From contig JAVLUZ010000267.1 of assembly GCA_036768485.1 (NCBI GenBank), positions 62,001-126,000 of the forward strand: 64,000 nt of DNA. Reading direction: 5' to 3'. The notes beneath the pieces are model-generated. The model was not told the DNA's origin and made no database searches. It saw nothing but the letters and a program-made list of their open reading frames with translations. Position numbers and translations under genes: made by a program. Below, in pieces: positions 9,660-20,900 of the stretch. The stretch's first letter is position 1; the number at the start of each line of letters is the position of its first letter. This DNA is from Mermis nigrescens (taxonomy: Eukaryota; Nematoda; Enoplea; Mermithida; Mermithidae).

Positions 9660-11700
9660 ATCGCTCTTTTCCACCTCTTTTTCATGACCACAAAATCGTT
9701 TCTGATCCTTTAGAAGAGGTAAATTTGTTTAATAACTACTTTTCTTCTGTTTTTTCTGTCGATAATAATCATCTTCCTTTTTTAGATTAGATGGCTGGTT
9801 TTGCATTGCAAACCATTCATTTTGACGCTTGGAACGTGCAATTGGTTTTAAACCAAATAAAAGGTTCTTTTTCTATTGGTCCCGATGGACTCTGTCATTT
9901 TTTCTTGAAAAAGCTTTCAAATTATCTTGCTGAGCATTTAGCTAGTATCTTTAATGTTTCATTTTTGACTAGCACTATCCCCAATTTATGGAAATTGGCA
10001 AATGTAACCCCAGTCTTTAAAAAAGGTGACGCAGCTTTAGTGAGAAATTACAGGCCGATTTCTATTTGCTGCTCATCAAGTAAAATCATGGAAAATTTGA
10101 TAAATTCAAAAATTCTTCCTCAACTTGAATATATTCAAATCTAGATTAATTGATGTCGACTTATCCAAATTTATTATAGGGCGGGCTTAAATCGTCATTT
10201 TCATGACTCGCTCATCGCCTTTTGCTGTACGCTTTTATTCTATTGACCGAACGTTTTATTACTCTTTTACATCTTTCGTAATTGTCGCGTTTCAATAATA
10301 AATTATTCATTCAAACAGACTCTTATCTCCTTCTCAGTTTGGTTTTCTAAAATCAAAGCCTTGTGAATTACAACTACTTAAATGTAAACACAGTTGGACG
10401 GTATCTTTGAGTGATAGAACTCCTGTCAATGTTGCTTACATCGGCTTTTCTAAAGCTTTTGATAAAATTCCCTTTTCTAAGCTTTTATATAAGCTCTCTA
10501 AATATGGAATAAAAGGTCTACTTTTTAATTGGCTCAAATCCTTTTTACATGGTCGATTTCAACGTGTTTGTATTAACGGAGTTTTTTCTGACTTCATTCC
10601 TGTTGGCAGTGGTGTCCCCCAAGGTAGTTGTATTAGTCCTACTTTATTTTTAATTTATGTTAATGACCTATGTAACTTGATTAAATATAGTAAAATTTAC
10701 CTCTTTGCCGATGATGTCAAAATCTTTGGTCCATCTTCTGATAATCATTTAATACAAAAAGATTTAGACAATATTTATATTTGGTCTATAAATTGGCAAC
10801 TTCCTATTGCTTCGGAAAAATGTGCAGTTTTACATCTTGGTAAAAATAATCCAAAAAAGCTTTATTCTTTGAATAATATAAATATTCCAAATGATATTAG
10901 TTTCGTTCGTGATTTGGGTGTTTATACATATTTTCCACAATCTCAATTGTAAGGAACATTTAAATTGCATAATTAAAAAAGCTGTTTCTCGTTGTTTTCA
11001 AATACACAAAGCTTTTCTTTCTCGTTATAAAGATATTTTAGTTAGGGCCTATACTACTTATGTAAGACCTATGCTTGAGTATGCTGTTTCTGTATGGAAT
11101 CCATATTATGCAAATGATATAAATCGTCTTGACAATGTTCAGCGTAAATTTACTAAACGTCTTTTTGGTTTTAATAGCAATTTATCCTATCTTGAACGCC
11201 TAAAGCTTCTAAACCTGCCTTCTTTAGAACTTCGTCGTCTTCACATATGTCTATGTCTCATGTATCAAATTATTAATGGTTTATCTTGTATTGATGCTAA
11301 TGAATTCTTCATTTTTAGTCAAGGCACTACCCGATCAGTTAACAGTCGTAAAGTTACGTTACCAGTTGTCCGTTCCAATGCTCACCTCAACGATTTTTTG
11401 CAAAGATACCGAAAAATCTGGAACTCCCTACCTGATCAAATAGTCTCTTCTCCCAAAATTCGTTTGTTCAAAAAAGAGCTCCTAAACATTGATTTTACAA
11501 ATTTATTGTTGGGGCATACCTAGTTGTGTCACTTCCGTGATCTTTGTATGTCCTTTTGTTCAGTCACTATTTTATCATGTATTTGCGTTTTATCAAATTT
11601 TGTGTATTTTTCTGACATTAAACACTTTCTTGTCCTGTCTTGTCTTTGATTTACAAAATGCTTTTAATGTGGTAGATATTTAACAACAGTAGTGAATTCG
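9660..11700 (+). pseudogene. LINE ORF2 reverse transcriptase, broken
   Basis: The plus strand encodes most of a reverse transcriptase in pieces. At 9660-9790 is the pre-RT segment (EVNLFNNYFSSVFS) ending in a TAG. At 9791-10135 are the finger blocks (GPDGLCHFFLKKL, LANVTPVFKKGD, NYRPISI). A 190-bp LINE tail interrupts it. At 10407-10925 is the palm (FSKAFDKI, SGVPQGSCISPTLF and the catalytic FADDVKIF). After a frameshift near 10925, the thumb runs 10940-11523 (YVRPMLEYAVSVWNP, RRLHICLCLMYQI), ending GHT-stop. No endonuclease domain is present. The motifs fit the CR1/Jockey group. It is dead: premature stop, insertion and frameshift. Confidence 0.88.
10126..10316 (+). mobile_element. LINE 3' tail inserted into the RT pseudogene
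   Basis: It matches the 3' untranslated region of the (TTCA)n LINE at 3255-3450 (minus strand there), ending AATAAATTATTCATTC. It lies between the finger and palm segments of the other LINE, whose reading resumes at SQFGFLKSKPCE. Confidence 0.8.
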
Positions 11701-11769
11701 AATAAATCTTAGCCGCTTTCTTATTCATCAATTGTATACATCATTTGTCCACTTTTGTCCGGAATTTAA

Positions 11770-12140
11770 TACTACAAAGAAAGAAGAAGAAAATTTATTC
11801 GGTAAAAGTATTTAAAAAAGACACATAAAAAGTAGGTAAAAATGCATTGTCAATGTGAACATAATACACAATCTGCATAAAACGAAGTATGTGCATAAAG
11901 CAACAGATAATGCAATGCTACCAGGAGCGTAAGGCACAATGCTCTTACGTACGCCCCTTAAGATAAAAACTAAAATCAATTTCCGAAGTCATATTTCTGA
12001 AAGCTATTGGGTTATTACAGTCAACTGTATTTTGCGGGAGAATGTTCCAAATTTTAGCCACCCTGTTCGCAAAGTCATGTTTTCTACAATCTAAACGTGA
12101 TTGTTTGATGAACAGTTTCATGTTATTTACGTATCTAGTA
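11770..12140 (-). pseudogene. LINE reverse transcriptase C-terminal remnant
   Basis: On the minus strand a frame reads KHDFANRVAKIWNILP...FRNMTSEIDFSFYLKG, the usual end of a CR1/Jockey-type ORF2. It is followed by AATAAATTTTCTTCTTC, so its 3' tail is TTC-rich. This is a third tail type in the window. Confidence 0.7.
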
Positions 12141-14900
12141 CTACTGATCGACCTGGGCCCGGCCCCGGCAATCCCCGGCTATTTTTCAGCATCCCCGGCC
12201 GGGGCCAGGGAAAAATTTAGTGTGATTCGTATTTTGTACAGGCTGTGATATTTGCACTTATTTATCAATGAGCAGGTGTCAATTTTGAGAACTGTACTGA
12301 TTAGACCATATATATACCTATAACTTAGTCCTTGTTATAACTTTGCTACTGCGCATTAATGAGCTTTTACTGAATAAATGTTCAGGAAAATCTGCATGTT
12401 TTCGATTCCTCCACTTAACTTATTTAAACTAAATGCTACTTTTAACTCATTCATTCACAGCTATGGCTAAAAGATTTAGAGTTGACAAATACGTTCTATT
12501 TCTAGTTGGAAATTGTACGTTTTTAACAAACTATTTTTACAAAAAACACTTTTACATTTAATTGAATGGGAACCACGTGCTTTAAAACGCGTTTCTTGTG
12601 GAATACTTATTAGGACGGAGGTTAATTATAGGCGAATGTAAAGTACGCTGCAGAATTGCGTTTGATCCGATAAACTGAATATGTCTCAAATAGTTTCCTA
12701 AGGTGTAGAGTTGAGGGAGGGGTGAAATCCCAAATAGGAGGACCAGAAAATTAAGTGGTGGACTATTATTAGCCGACTCTATTTTGTTGTGCGAGCTTCT
12801 TGTGCTTGTACAAAGATCTCTGAAAAGGTCTTTGTATGAGCTAACAAATTTTTGTAGCTATATTATATAAATATATTTTTAAACATACACATTTTCGCAT
12901 ACCATCAGTATGTGTCAGTGTTTTTTGCACAATGTACCTTTGTATATACATGAGCAAATATGGTACCCAAAAGTCTTTGTACATTTTGTACCAGTGTTTT
13001 TTTGTACACGGTCCGTTTGTGCATGTACAAAGATGGTCCCCAAAAGTCTGTACATTTTGTACACACAAATTTTTGGTTACTATAATATGGTACAGTAGCA
13101 ATTTCAGTGTGGTAAAACAGGGTCTTTTGACTTCTGATTGTATATGTTAGCTAATTTCTGGGTTTCTTGCGCCAAAAATTACTAAAATTGTCTCAAAACG
13201 GCGCGAAGCGCTTAAAAATTTGACATTTTTCCATTCTGAATACAAATTTTGCCATTTTAAAGCATTGATTGTACGGGGTGAGATTTTCACCCCCGATCGG
13301 GGTCGGGGTCGGGGATGAAAAACCCCGGTTTTCGGGGTCGGGGTCGGGGTTGAAGATTAACAATTAACATTGCATGATTACAAACCAATTTGAAAAGGAT
13401 AAAAACGATACCTTCACTTGTTTGTAGAGCATACTAATAAAGCTGGTTATGTTCAACATTTTATTTTCATTCCAAGTTCAAGCATGGTTTTAGCAATTTG
13501 GCATTATTTTCAATTTTAATCACTAACCGCTCTTGCTTTTCCGTATTCTTCCACAGTTTTTTCATAACGGTTTTCTATGGCGCACTGATTGTAGAGGAGC
13601 CAATGGCGCGAAGCGCCGAAAATTTTCGAAATTTTTACCGTTTTAATGTAGAATTTACGCCTTTTTATTGACAAACAGTTCGTAAATCATAAGTGGTGCA
13701 AAGCATCAAGAAATTCAGTCATATTTTACCGCCCTAAGACAATAATCGGCGGTGCTAAGCGCAGGAAAATTTTGACGTTTTTACTCTTTAAACTCAATTT
13801 ATACCGCTCAAATCATACAGAACAGATAAACTAATTGCGGCGCTAAGCGCCAAAAATTTTTAAAAATTCCTAATCCTTTTACCTTTTCTGTCCTCCTAAA
13901 AATCTCTTTCAACATGTAGAACGAGATTGTACGGCTGGGGGTCTGGGGTGGCGCGCTCAACCACCACCAGCGAGGTCCAGAGCAGAACCCCCGAAAATTT
14001 TGTAAAAAAGCACTCCAATTTTTAATTAGTAAAGTTAAAATTTTCGCAAATTGGCAAAACCTCGGTCCTGAATTAAGTCCAAAAAATTTAAAATTAATGA
14101 ACACCTACACTGCAGAAAACTTCTGAGCTGAAATGCGTTTTTCGACCTCTGCTAAGTATGTAGCGCAGCAACGGGTCTCAACCAATAAGTCACTGAAAGA
14201 TGTATCAGTGAGAATTTTGTTCTTACCATTTTCAGGCCCATTTGTGGCCTTCTTATTAACTAGTTCTGAAAACAGAAAATGCGCAAAAACACAAGAAAAT
14301 TTGGCCTTTCCTTTCATTTAAAATAGAATTATGTGTCCTTGTAAAGAAAGATAAACAAAGCAGAGAATAGATAATTTGGTATGCAAACATTTTCGCACTT
14401 TTACTATTATGTTCAACAAGCATGTGCAGTTTCATTCAATGAACTAATAGTGCATTAAATCACTAAAGTGCTGCGAAGTGCTGGATTATTTTAACAGATT
14501 CAAGCTTTTAAATTCATTGGATCTATATAACAATAAATAATAATGACTCGGCGCGAAGCGCCGGAAAATTTTGACGTTTGTGCCTTTTAAAACTCAATGT
14601 TCTGGACACATAGCGCCAGAAAAATCAGCATAATTTCTGAAAAACTCCGGGGGGCATGTGCCTCCATTCCCCCCGGCTACGCCTGTGATTCCGCAGTAAT
14701 TTCGGCGCACTTCATAATGGAAAATATGCGAACATGTATGTACGTCTTAACAACATGGCAACCAGGCGTACTTTTTATGAAATATCGCGAGAGTCGAGTT
14801 TAACATATTAATTTTGCTGGAGAATGAATGGTCCTTGTTCCGAATTTATTTGCTATTTATACAATTCTTCTATGTACCAACAAATAAAATGCTATATTTC
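12141..14900. other. Repeat-filled intergenic DNA
   Basis: No gene is supported. GC-rich CCCCGG / GGGGTCGG tracts occur at 12150-12205 and 13265-13355. A TACAAAG/CTTTGTA repeat lies at about 12910-13105. GGCGC(G)AAGCGCC hairpin motifs occur at about 13201, 13607, 13834 and 14553. Open frames cross repeats and look spurious. Confidence 0.5.
12910..13105. repeat. TACAAAG family repeat
   Basis: Inverted CTTTGTAC / GTACAAAG pairs are separated by GGGGACCATC-like sequence and followed by ACTATAATATGGTACAGTAGC. Close copies lie at 44170-44310 and shorter ones at 21890-21965, 23345-23440, 33125-33215, 44550-44620 and 52940-53010. Confidence 0.65.
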
Positions 14901-15005
14901 ACCCTTGAAAAAAGGTTCAACCCCGACTCGAAAAATCATGCCCCTGGTTGGGGGTCGGGGTTGGGTTTTAGGCCGGGGTTTTTTGGGGTCGGGGTCCCCG
15001 TACGA
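14900..15005. repeat. GGGGTCGGGG-rich tract
   Basis: Repeated G-rich units (GGGTCGGGGTTGGG, GGGGTCGGGGTCCCCG) like those at 13265-13355 look like the subterminal array of a DNA transposon. Boundaries are unclear. Confidence 0.4.
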
Positions 15006-15009
15006 TCAC

Positions 15010-15665
15010 TTTTTTAAAGATATATTATTACTTATCATTTGGTGCATCATATGCAAGCAAATATGTAAATGTCTTAATTCAAGTCTACACAAATTGAGTT
15101 GTATTAAACGGTCATCGTAAGAAAAGCTACTATTGTAACTGATTACATATTTGGAAATCTTCCAAGCAATTTATATCCCTAAGATAGGAGGGGCTCCAAA
15201 CTGTACAGCAATACTCTAATAAAGGCCTAACATAAATGGTATAAGCTTTAACATGATTACTTTTATCACGTGAAAAAATGACTTGTGCATTGGTATGCAT
15301 CTGGAAGAAGCTTTTTTGATCACAGAATTATAATGTTCCTTAAACTTTAAATTTTTGGTAAATGAAAACTCATAAGTCACGGACAAACAGGTTATCACTA
15401 GGAATAATTTCCCCACTTAGTCTATAAATATATAGATTTAGGATTATTATTACGTAAATAAAGAACTTGACACTTAGTTCGTGAAATAGATAAATCCCAT
15501 TTAATTGCTCAGGCAAGAATAATCTCTAAATCAGACTGTAATAATCTATAGTTATGACTTACATTAAAAATCTTAATATCATCAGCAAACATATAAAGTG
15601 AACTAGAAAAAACATTATCACATATATCTTTAATGTAATCATTAATGAATTTAACGTTAAAATTT
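15010..15665 (-). pseudogene. LINE reverse transcriptase fragment
   Basis: Read on the minus strand, it encodes YMFADDIKIFNV (catalytic block, about 15600-15560), then WDLSISRTKC, and a degraded thumb region to about 15030. It has frameshifts throughout. It is a 5'-truncated, decayed relative of the LINE at 9.66-11.7 kb. Confidence 0.75.
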
Positions 15666-16195
15666 TTATAAAATCAACCGCACCTTGGTCCTAAAAATAG
15701 CTGATAAATAGATAACATAAACTTGCGTGAAGCGCGGAAATTTTTTGACATTTTCATGCCAGAATGACGATAAAATTCTTAGAACGCATGAGATTTTGTA
15801 GACTTGTCTTGTTTCAATTATCATGCTAAGCAGTTTTCAAAAGACGCAATCTGTACAAAGCACACGAATTTTCTGCAAACTTTTTAATTTCTATTGACTA
15901 GAATGTTTGCAAATAGGTAATCTTCTCAAGGTGACAAACGCTTTGTAGCTCTGTGTCGCCACTAAGTTAAGATAGATATAATAGCCGAAACTAGAAGAAA
16001 TTGGCGCGAAGCGCCGAATTTTTGGGTTTATTTTCAAAAAATCGTCATAAAACAGTATTACGCAACCACATAGCTCCATGTCGAAAAATCCAAAATTTTC
16101 ACAAGGGGGATTCCCCCTCCCACTGGTTACGCCAGTGTCTTGGAGGGGTTTCACTGTGGTTGCAACTGGTACCTGGAAACGGACCCGTTCAGCCG
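15666..16195. other. Intergenic DNA with repeats
   Basis: No gene is supported. A GGCGCGAAGCGCC motif lies at about 16004. A CCCCCT-rich segment ending near 16140 resembles the intronic MITEs. Confidence 0.4.
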
Positions 16196-16199
16196 GGTA

Positions 16200-16640
16200 C
16201 CACCGTTTTTTCCACATTTTGGGGTTTCTGTGAACCAAAATTTCGAGATGTGGAAAAAACTTCGGTCTTGGTGCACATTGTAGAAAATTTTTGTAATACA
16301 AAAATGCGTTCTAGAAGGGTAAAATTCCAAAATTTTCCGGGCGCTCCGCCCCGGATTGATTCATTTTTAATGTCTTTTATTGATGTTCGCGCCGCGCCGA
16401 TCGCAGCACTTTTATCGTTAACTTGCTCTAGACCTCCATTTTAATTGAAAAACCTATCTCCTGAACGGACTTCGACAATTTTTGTAGTGCGAAAATGCGT
16501 GTTAGAGAGCCAAAATTTCAAAATTGCGCCGGCAAATGTTTAGACGGCGCCGCGCCGATCGCAGCACTTATATCGACAGCTTGCTGTTGAATCCTATGAT
16601 TGAAAATTCTTATCTTCTGCACGGATTTTCGGACAATTTT
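16200..16640. mobile_element. CACCG-family copy 3, one end only
   Basis: It starts CCACCGTTTTTTCCAC and continues with two to three diverged units of the ~190-bp satellite (GCAGCACTTTTATCG at about 16405 and again near 16560). The far end is replaced by another repeat, so the copy is truncated. Confidence 0.6.
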
Positions 16641-16800
16641 CGTAATGCAGAAATGCGTTTTAGAGGCAAAATTTTGACGTTTTTACTGCTTTTGACCTCA
16701 AAAATTATGCAAAAAACGTTCCATCAGCTCAAAATCGCCGGACAGTACCTGTCCGGCTGACCCTTCAGGAGGGAGTAATACCCCGCCTCACCCCTCTATG
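16640..16800 (+). repeat. R2 family repeat (CCGGACAG-TAC-CTGTCCGG)
   Basis: It carries AAAACGTTCCATCAGCTC, a near-palindrome CCGGACAGTACCTGTCCGG (about 16738-16756) and GGCTGACCCTTC, ending in a CCCC-rich edge. Other copies: 18145-18290 (+), 40984-41360 (-), 42145-42430 (-) and 56450-56620 (-). Confidence 0.6.
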
Positions 16801-16953
16801 TGCATATATGTGCTATGCATGTCTGGTGTCAACCTTGGTTTTATTATCTTAAGTTCAAGTTTGCAGCTTTCTTATGATTGATAAGATGTGCAGAAAATTT
16901 TAATTAAGGAAAATGTTATACAGAAAAATTGAAATAGGTTCAATTGTGATATT

Positions 16954-17235
16954 CAGGCCCGTATCCAGGATGTTGTTTGAGGGAAAGGCGGCCAAAATTT
17001 TTCAAAAACCTCAGATGGACGGACCAGAGGATGGATTAAAAATGGCGCTTTACGACCACTACAGCTGCACTCTTTATATATTTTGCTACCCAGATGCCTT
17101 AAATATGGTGAGAATCCAACGGACGTCCTCTCTTCTAGGGCCGGGGAGTCTGAGATGGCGCGCTCAAGCGCTTCCTAGCAGGTTCCAAGACAGAGCCCCG
17201 GAAAATTTCGTAAAAATAGCACTTAAATTTTGAAT
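16954..17235 (+). mobile_element. hAT MITE, CAGGCCCGTATCCAG family (partial)
   Basis: It begins AGGCCCGTATCCAGGAT like the complete element at 28873-29624. The opposite end was not found. The rest up to 17.6 kb holds further repeat-like text with no gene. Confidence 0.5.
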
Positions 17236-17908
17236 CGTGTAACGTTAAAATTTTAACAGAATCAGCCGAATCACAGTTCTGAGTTCACCATAAAAACAAT
17301 CAATGTTCTCCAGCAAATCTGTAATTATCGCCGAAAAATCGTTGTCATCCTTGCTTCTTGAATAAATCTCAATTTCTGCATAAAATTTATAAGGAATAGA
17401 AGATATAGATGCAAATACGCTTTAGGTTGTATAAAGACAGAAAATGGAGTGTTTGAACCGCGCGCTTGGGACTGATTAGATTCTAATTAGTATTGTGGAA
17501 TTTGGCTCAGGGGTGATTAAAGGAGAAAGTCGTTCTCAAATTTCATTCCGGGGTTAGGGGCACGTGCTCCCTATACCTCCCTTGGATATGGGCCTAGTGA
17601 TATTAATTGAATTAATGGCACGAGGCGCCGAAAATTTCCGTATCTTCACGCTGGGAAATGTCAAAAATTTATATAGTTTTTTTGCTGAAAATTCTGAAAA
17701 ATTTAAGTTGGCTGTTACCCGTCTTAATAACCCATTGGATACGACAAGCCCCTTTACTTTCATATATACAATGTATGGAAGAATTCTAATATTTTATATT
17801 TCGCGAAGTTGTGGTATATTGTGTCAGGCAATCATTATCCTGTTACGAGTTTGATTTTAAGCCAGTGTGCAGCTAGAATATGAATTTGAATTAGTCTTAA
17901 TATTTATT

Positions 17909-17969
17909 ATGTGGATGGCAATAGGACTTACGTGTAACAAAGCTGATTCAGCCGTCATTTACCAAAGAG
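17909..17969 (+). CDS. FCSK: FCSK exon 1
   Basis: MWMAIGLTCNKADSAVIYQR plus one base. It aligns with the N-terminus of fucokinases (WTVIILTC...VFQREL in human). Donor G|GTATTG. The split Glu codon is completed by exon 2, giving YQREL exactly where the family has FQREL. Confidence 0.82.
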
Positions 17970-20900
17970 GTATTGTGATGCTTACATCACTTGATATTTC
18001 AATATTAATAAGTGAATAATAAGATGCGAAAAACACAAAAGCTTTCTTAGTCCATTTTGACTGCATTATATCGCTTTTAATATTAAAAAATATAGATTTT
18101 GATTGATTTTGATCGTTTTTTGAGTAAAAAATAGATACATAAAAGTATTGGGGAAAATGTTGACATTATTACTGCTTTTATCATCAAAAAGGATGCAGAA
18201 AACGTTCCGTCAGCTCGAAATCGCCGGACAGTACCTGTCTGGCTGACCCTTCAGCAGGAAAAATACCCCCTTATCTCCTATGTGCATATATGATGCCTGG
18301 GCAATGACCAGAGCTTCGTCCCATTGCGGCATCTAATTTTTAGGTAGGTTTGTCAATTTCCACATTAAGGTTGCCACAAGTTCGTTAAAAGCATATTATA
18401 AGTTGTTTTTATGAGGTAGAAAATGCTTGGTAGTGCATTGCTTTATTGCACAAAACAAAGAATCTTTCCTCTAAAAGTTTCACGAAAAGGTTTGCTATAA
18501 AAAAGTCCTAGTAGGCTACTCCCATAATGCCCGTTGCCCGGCATGCATATGTGCCGTCTTTTTCTTTCAGAATAGGTTCTATAATAATCCAAGGCTACCT
18601 TATCAAATTTTATGAAAATAGCCTATCGCGACTCGTAAAACTTTTTGTCAATATGCCCCTTATAAACTTTCATGTAAATAGATAATATGGGTAGATAATA
18701 CATAACTTATAAAAATCTTGATGTTATGAAATTAATAAGATATTACACTATACAGTATAAACCGTCAGTTGATGAACAAGTTGTTATTCGTCCGATCTTT
18801 AGTTTCTGAAAATTTTGCTATTTATTCAGCAGAATCTTTTCGTTTCAACAATACTGAGCGCAAACAACGCACATGTTCTGCTAATTAATATGTGACATTC
18901 GTGTACCTTCTGCTGCCAAATTCGTTTCTATTTAATAATTGCCATACATGATCTTGGGGGTTTTGGGGATTTTCATTCCCCTGAAAAACTTTCATTTTCA
19001 CTCCCCGGAAAAAGTTTTTCATCCCTCCCCTCAGAATTGGTGATTTTTTAAAGTTCCCAAAAATTTTCTAATAATTTGTACCTACAAAAGATGTTTTTTA
19101 AGCGTTTTTAGCTACCAATTTGCTCAAAAGTGCCAAATTTTCGGCGCTTCGCGCCATTATACTCATGTTTTGACTATATTTTGTTCAATTTGTTCCGAGG
19201 TTTTGAATTTTTTCCGAAATTTTTTGTTTGTCTGCTTTAGAAAGATAGAGAACTGTCAGGAACGCTGAAAAACCATGTTTTTGACGCGTACCTATCATTT
19301 TTGGACCCCAAAAAAGGCATTTTATAATTTCAAACCCCCCGCCCAGAATTCCCATGCTGTGCTTATATATATGATGATTGCTGTGATGAGAAGACGCAAC
19401 CTCATACGTTGAAAGAGCGAAATAGTAAATTCTTTTTAATTTAAAAGCACGTTTTGCTTGTAGAATTGGATTTGTTGAAAAAGTCTGGCTTATTCCATTA
19501 CTCGACGTCTGTTATTGCCATTGACGATTCGGCTTCGTGTTTAGGCAGTGGCGGTTCGACTTTGAATGCTCTTCTTATACTCACAGAACATCTCTGCGCT
19601 TTGCGAGGTTATACCACTCTAAGACCCGAAGTCATTAAAGAATCACACATCCTTATTATTGTCTCGGTCAGTTATTTTTCTTACTCGCAAGTCAATTAGT
19701 CTATCATGAAAGTATGTTTCCTTATGCTTTGTGCTCGATAATCGTCTGTAAGTAGCTATGTATTTGCTTAAATGAGCTCCTTAAGTTTTTGTGCATTTCA
19801 GATAATCTATGTAAGTACATTTATGTATGAGATCAGGGCCGTATTTGAGGGGGTTGGGGCGGCCACCCCCTTGGCCGGAAAAAAATTTTGAAAGGCAAGA
19901 TAATGCACGGTAAGATGGAAAAATGGAATGTCTTTGTCGTAAAATCTTCAAAGTTTCGGCAACTTCGAAGCGAAAAAAGTGCAACTTCTGAAAACAGCAA
20001 TTCCGAAGAGGTAACTTCCAAATCACCGGTTGCGTGTGCTTACATATGTGACACAAAAAATTATACTGTCACTCAATAAAATGTATACCATATACACACA
20101 AATGCACTCAGGTTTTATTGTATTCTCTTTTCATTGATTGAATGATTGAAATACCATAATTATCGACTAAATGAACTAAATTTACGTAGGACTTATTATC
20201 ACCTCGAAGCTTACATGTGAATGGGGAGTTTTAAGGGGAACCCCCTCCAAATCGGTCTTCTCCCATCAAAGATGCACTAGGTAAGGATAGCCAGGTAGGG
20301 GTAAAATCGAGATTTTGGGGTTAGGGAGGGGTAAAATATAGGATTTTTACTATAATATATTGCGTTTTGGCTATTTTTACGTCGAAATCGATTGGAACTA
20401 CACTATTTTTGGCTCAAACTGCTTGACAGTACCTAATTTTAATGCCTTCAGCGGAGGGTCCCTCTCAAAAATTTGAGCTGTTGCATGTCTGATACAAAGT
20501 GATTACATACACATTATATTAGTTTTCCTGTAGGGTCGGGAATCTGTTGTCGATCCTTGTGGATTCGGCTTTATTGACTTGCCGTTTGATATTATTTCGG
20601 ATTCTGGTCATGAAATACCTGTCAACAATTTTGTCCACATATACCGGACCATGACGAAACTTGTTTTTGGCGGAGTGTCGGGTACCGAAAGCAGGCCTGC
20701 GAGTTCAAGTATTGCGCCTCCTGGCGTTTGGATCTGTGGTACGAATAGCTGTACTGTTTTTAGACCTCAGGATATAATTGATTGGTCAAAGCTCGACGTC
20801 AGCGAGTATGATATATTGGCTTTGTCACTTCCTGTTCCTCTAGAATACGCTTCTTGCCATGGAGCTTACAACATGGATAAAAATGTTAGATTTGTGAATA

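Noticed and set aside
12420..12570. ATG-started frame MAKRFRVDKYVLFLVGNCTF as FCSK first exon
   Set aside because: The exon at 17909-17969 fits the family N-terminus and the phase of exon 2 much better.
16001..16444. 147-codon plus-strand frame
   Set aside because: It crosses a MITE edge and the CACCG satellite; no conserved domain.
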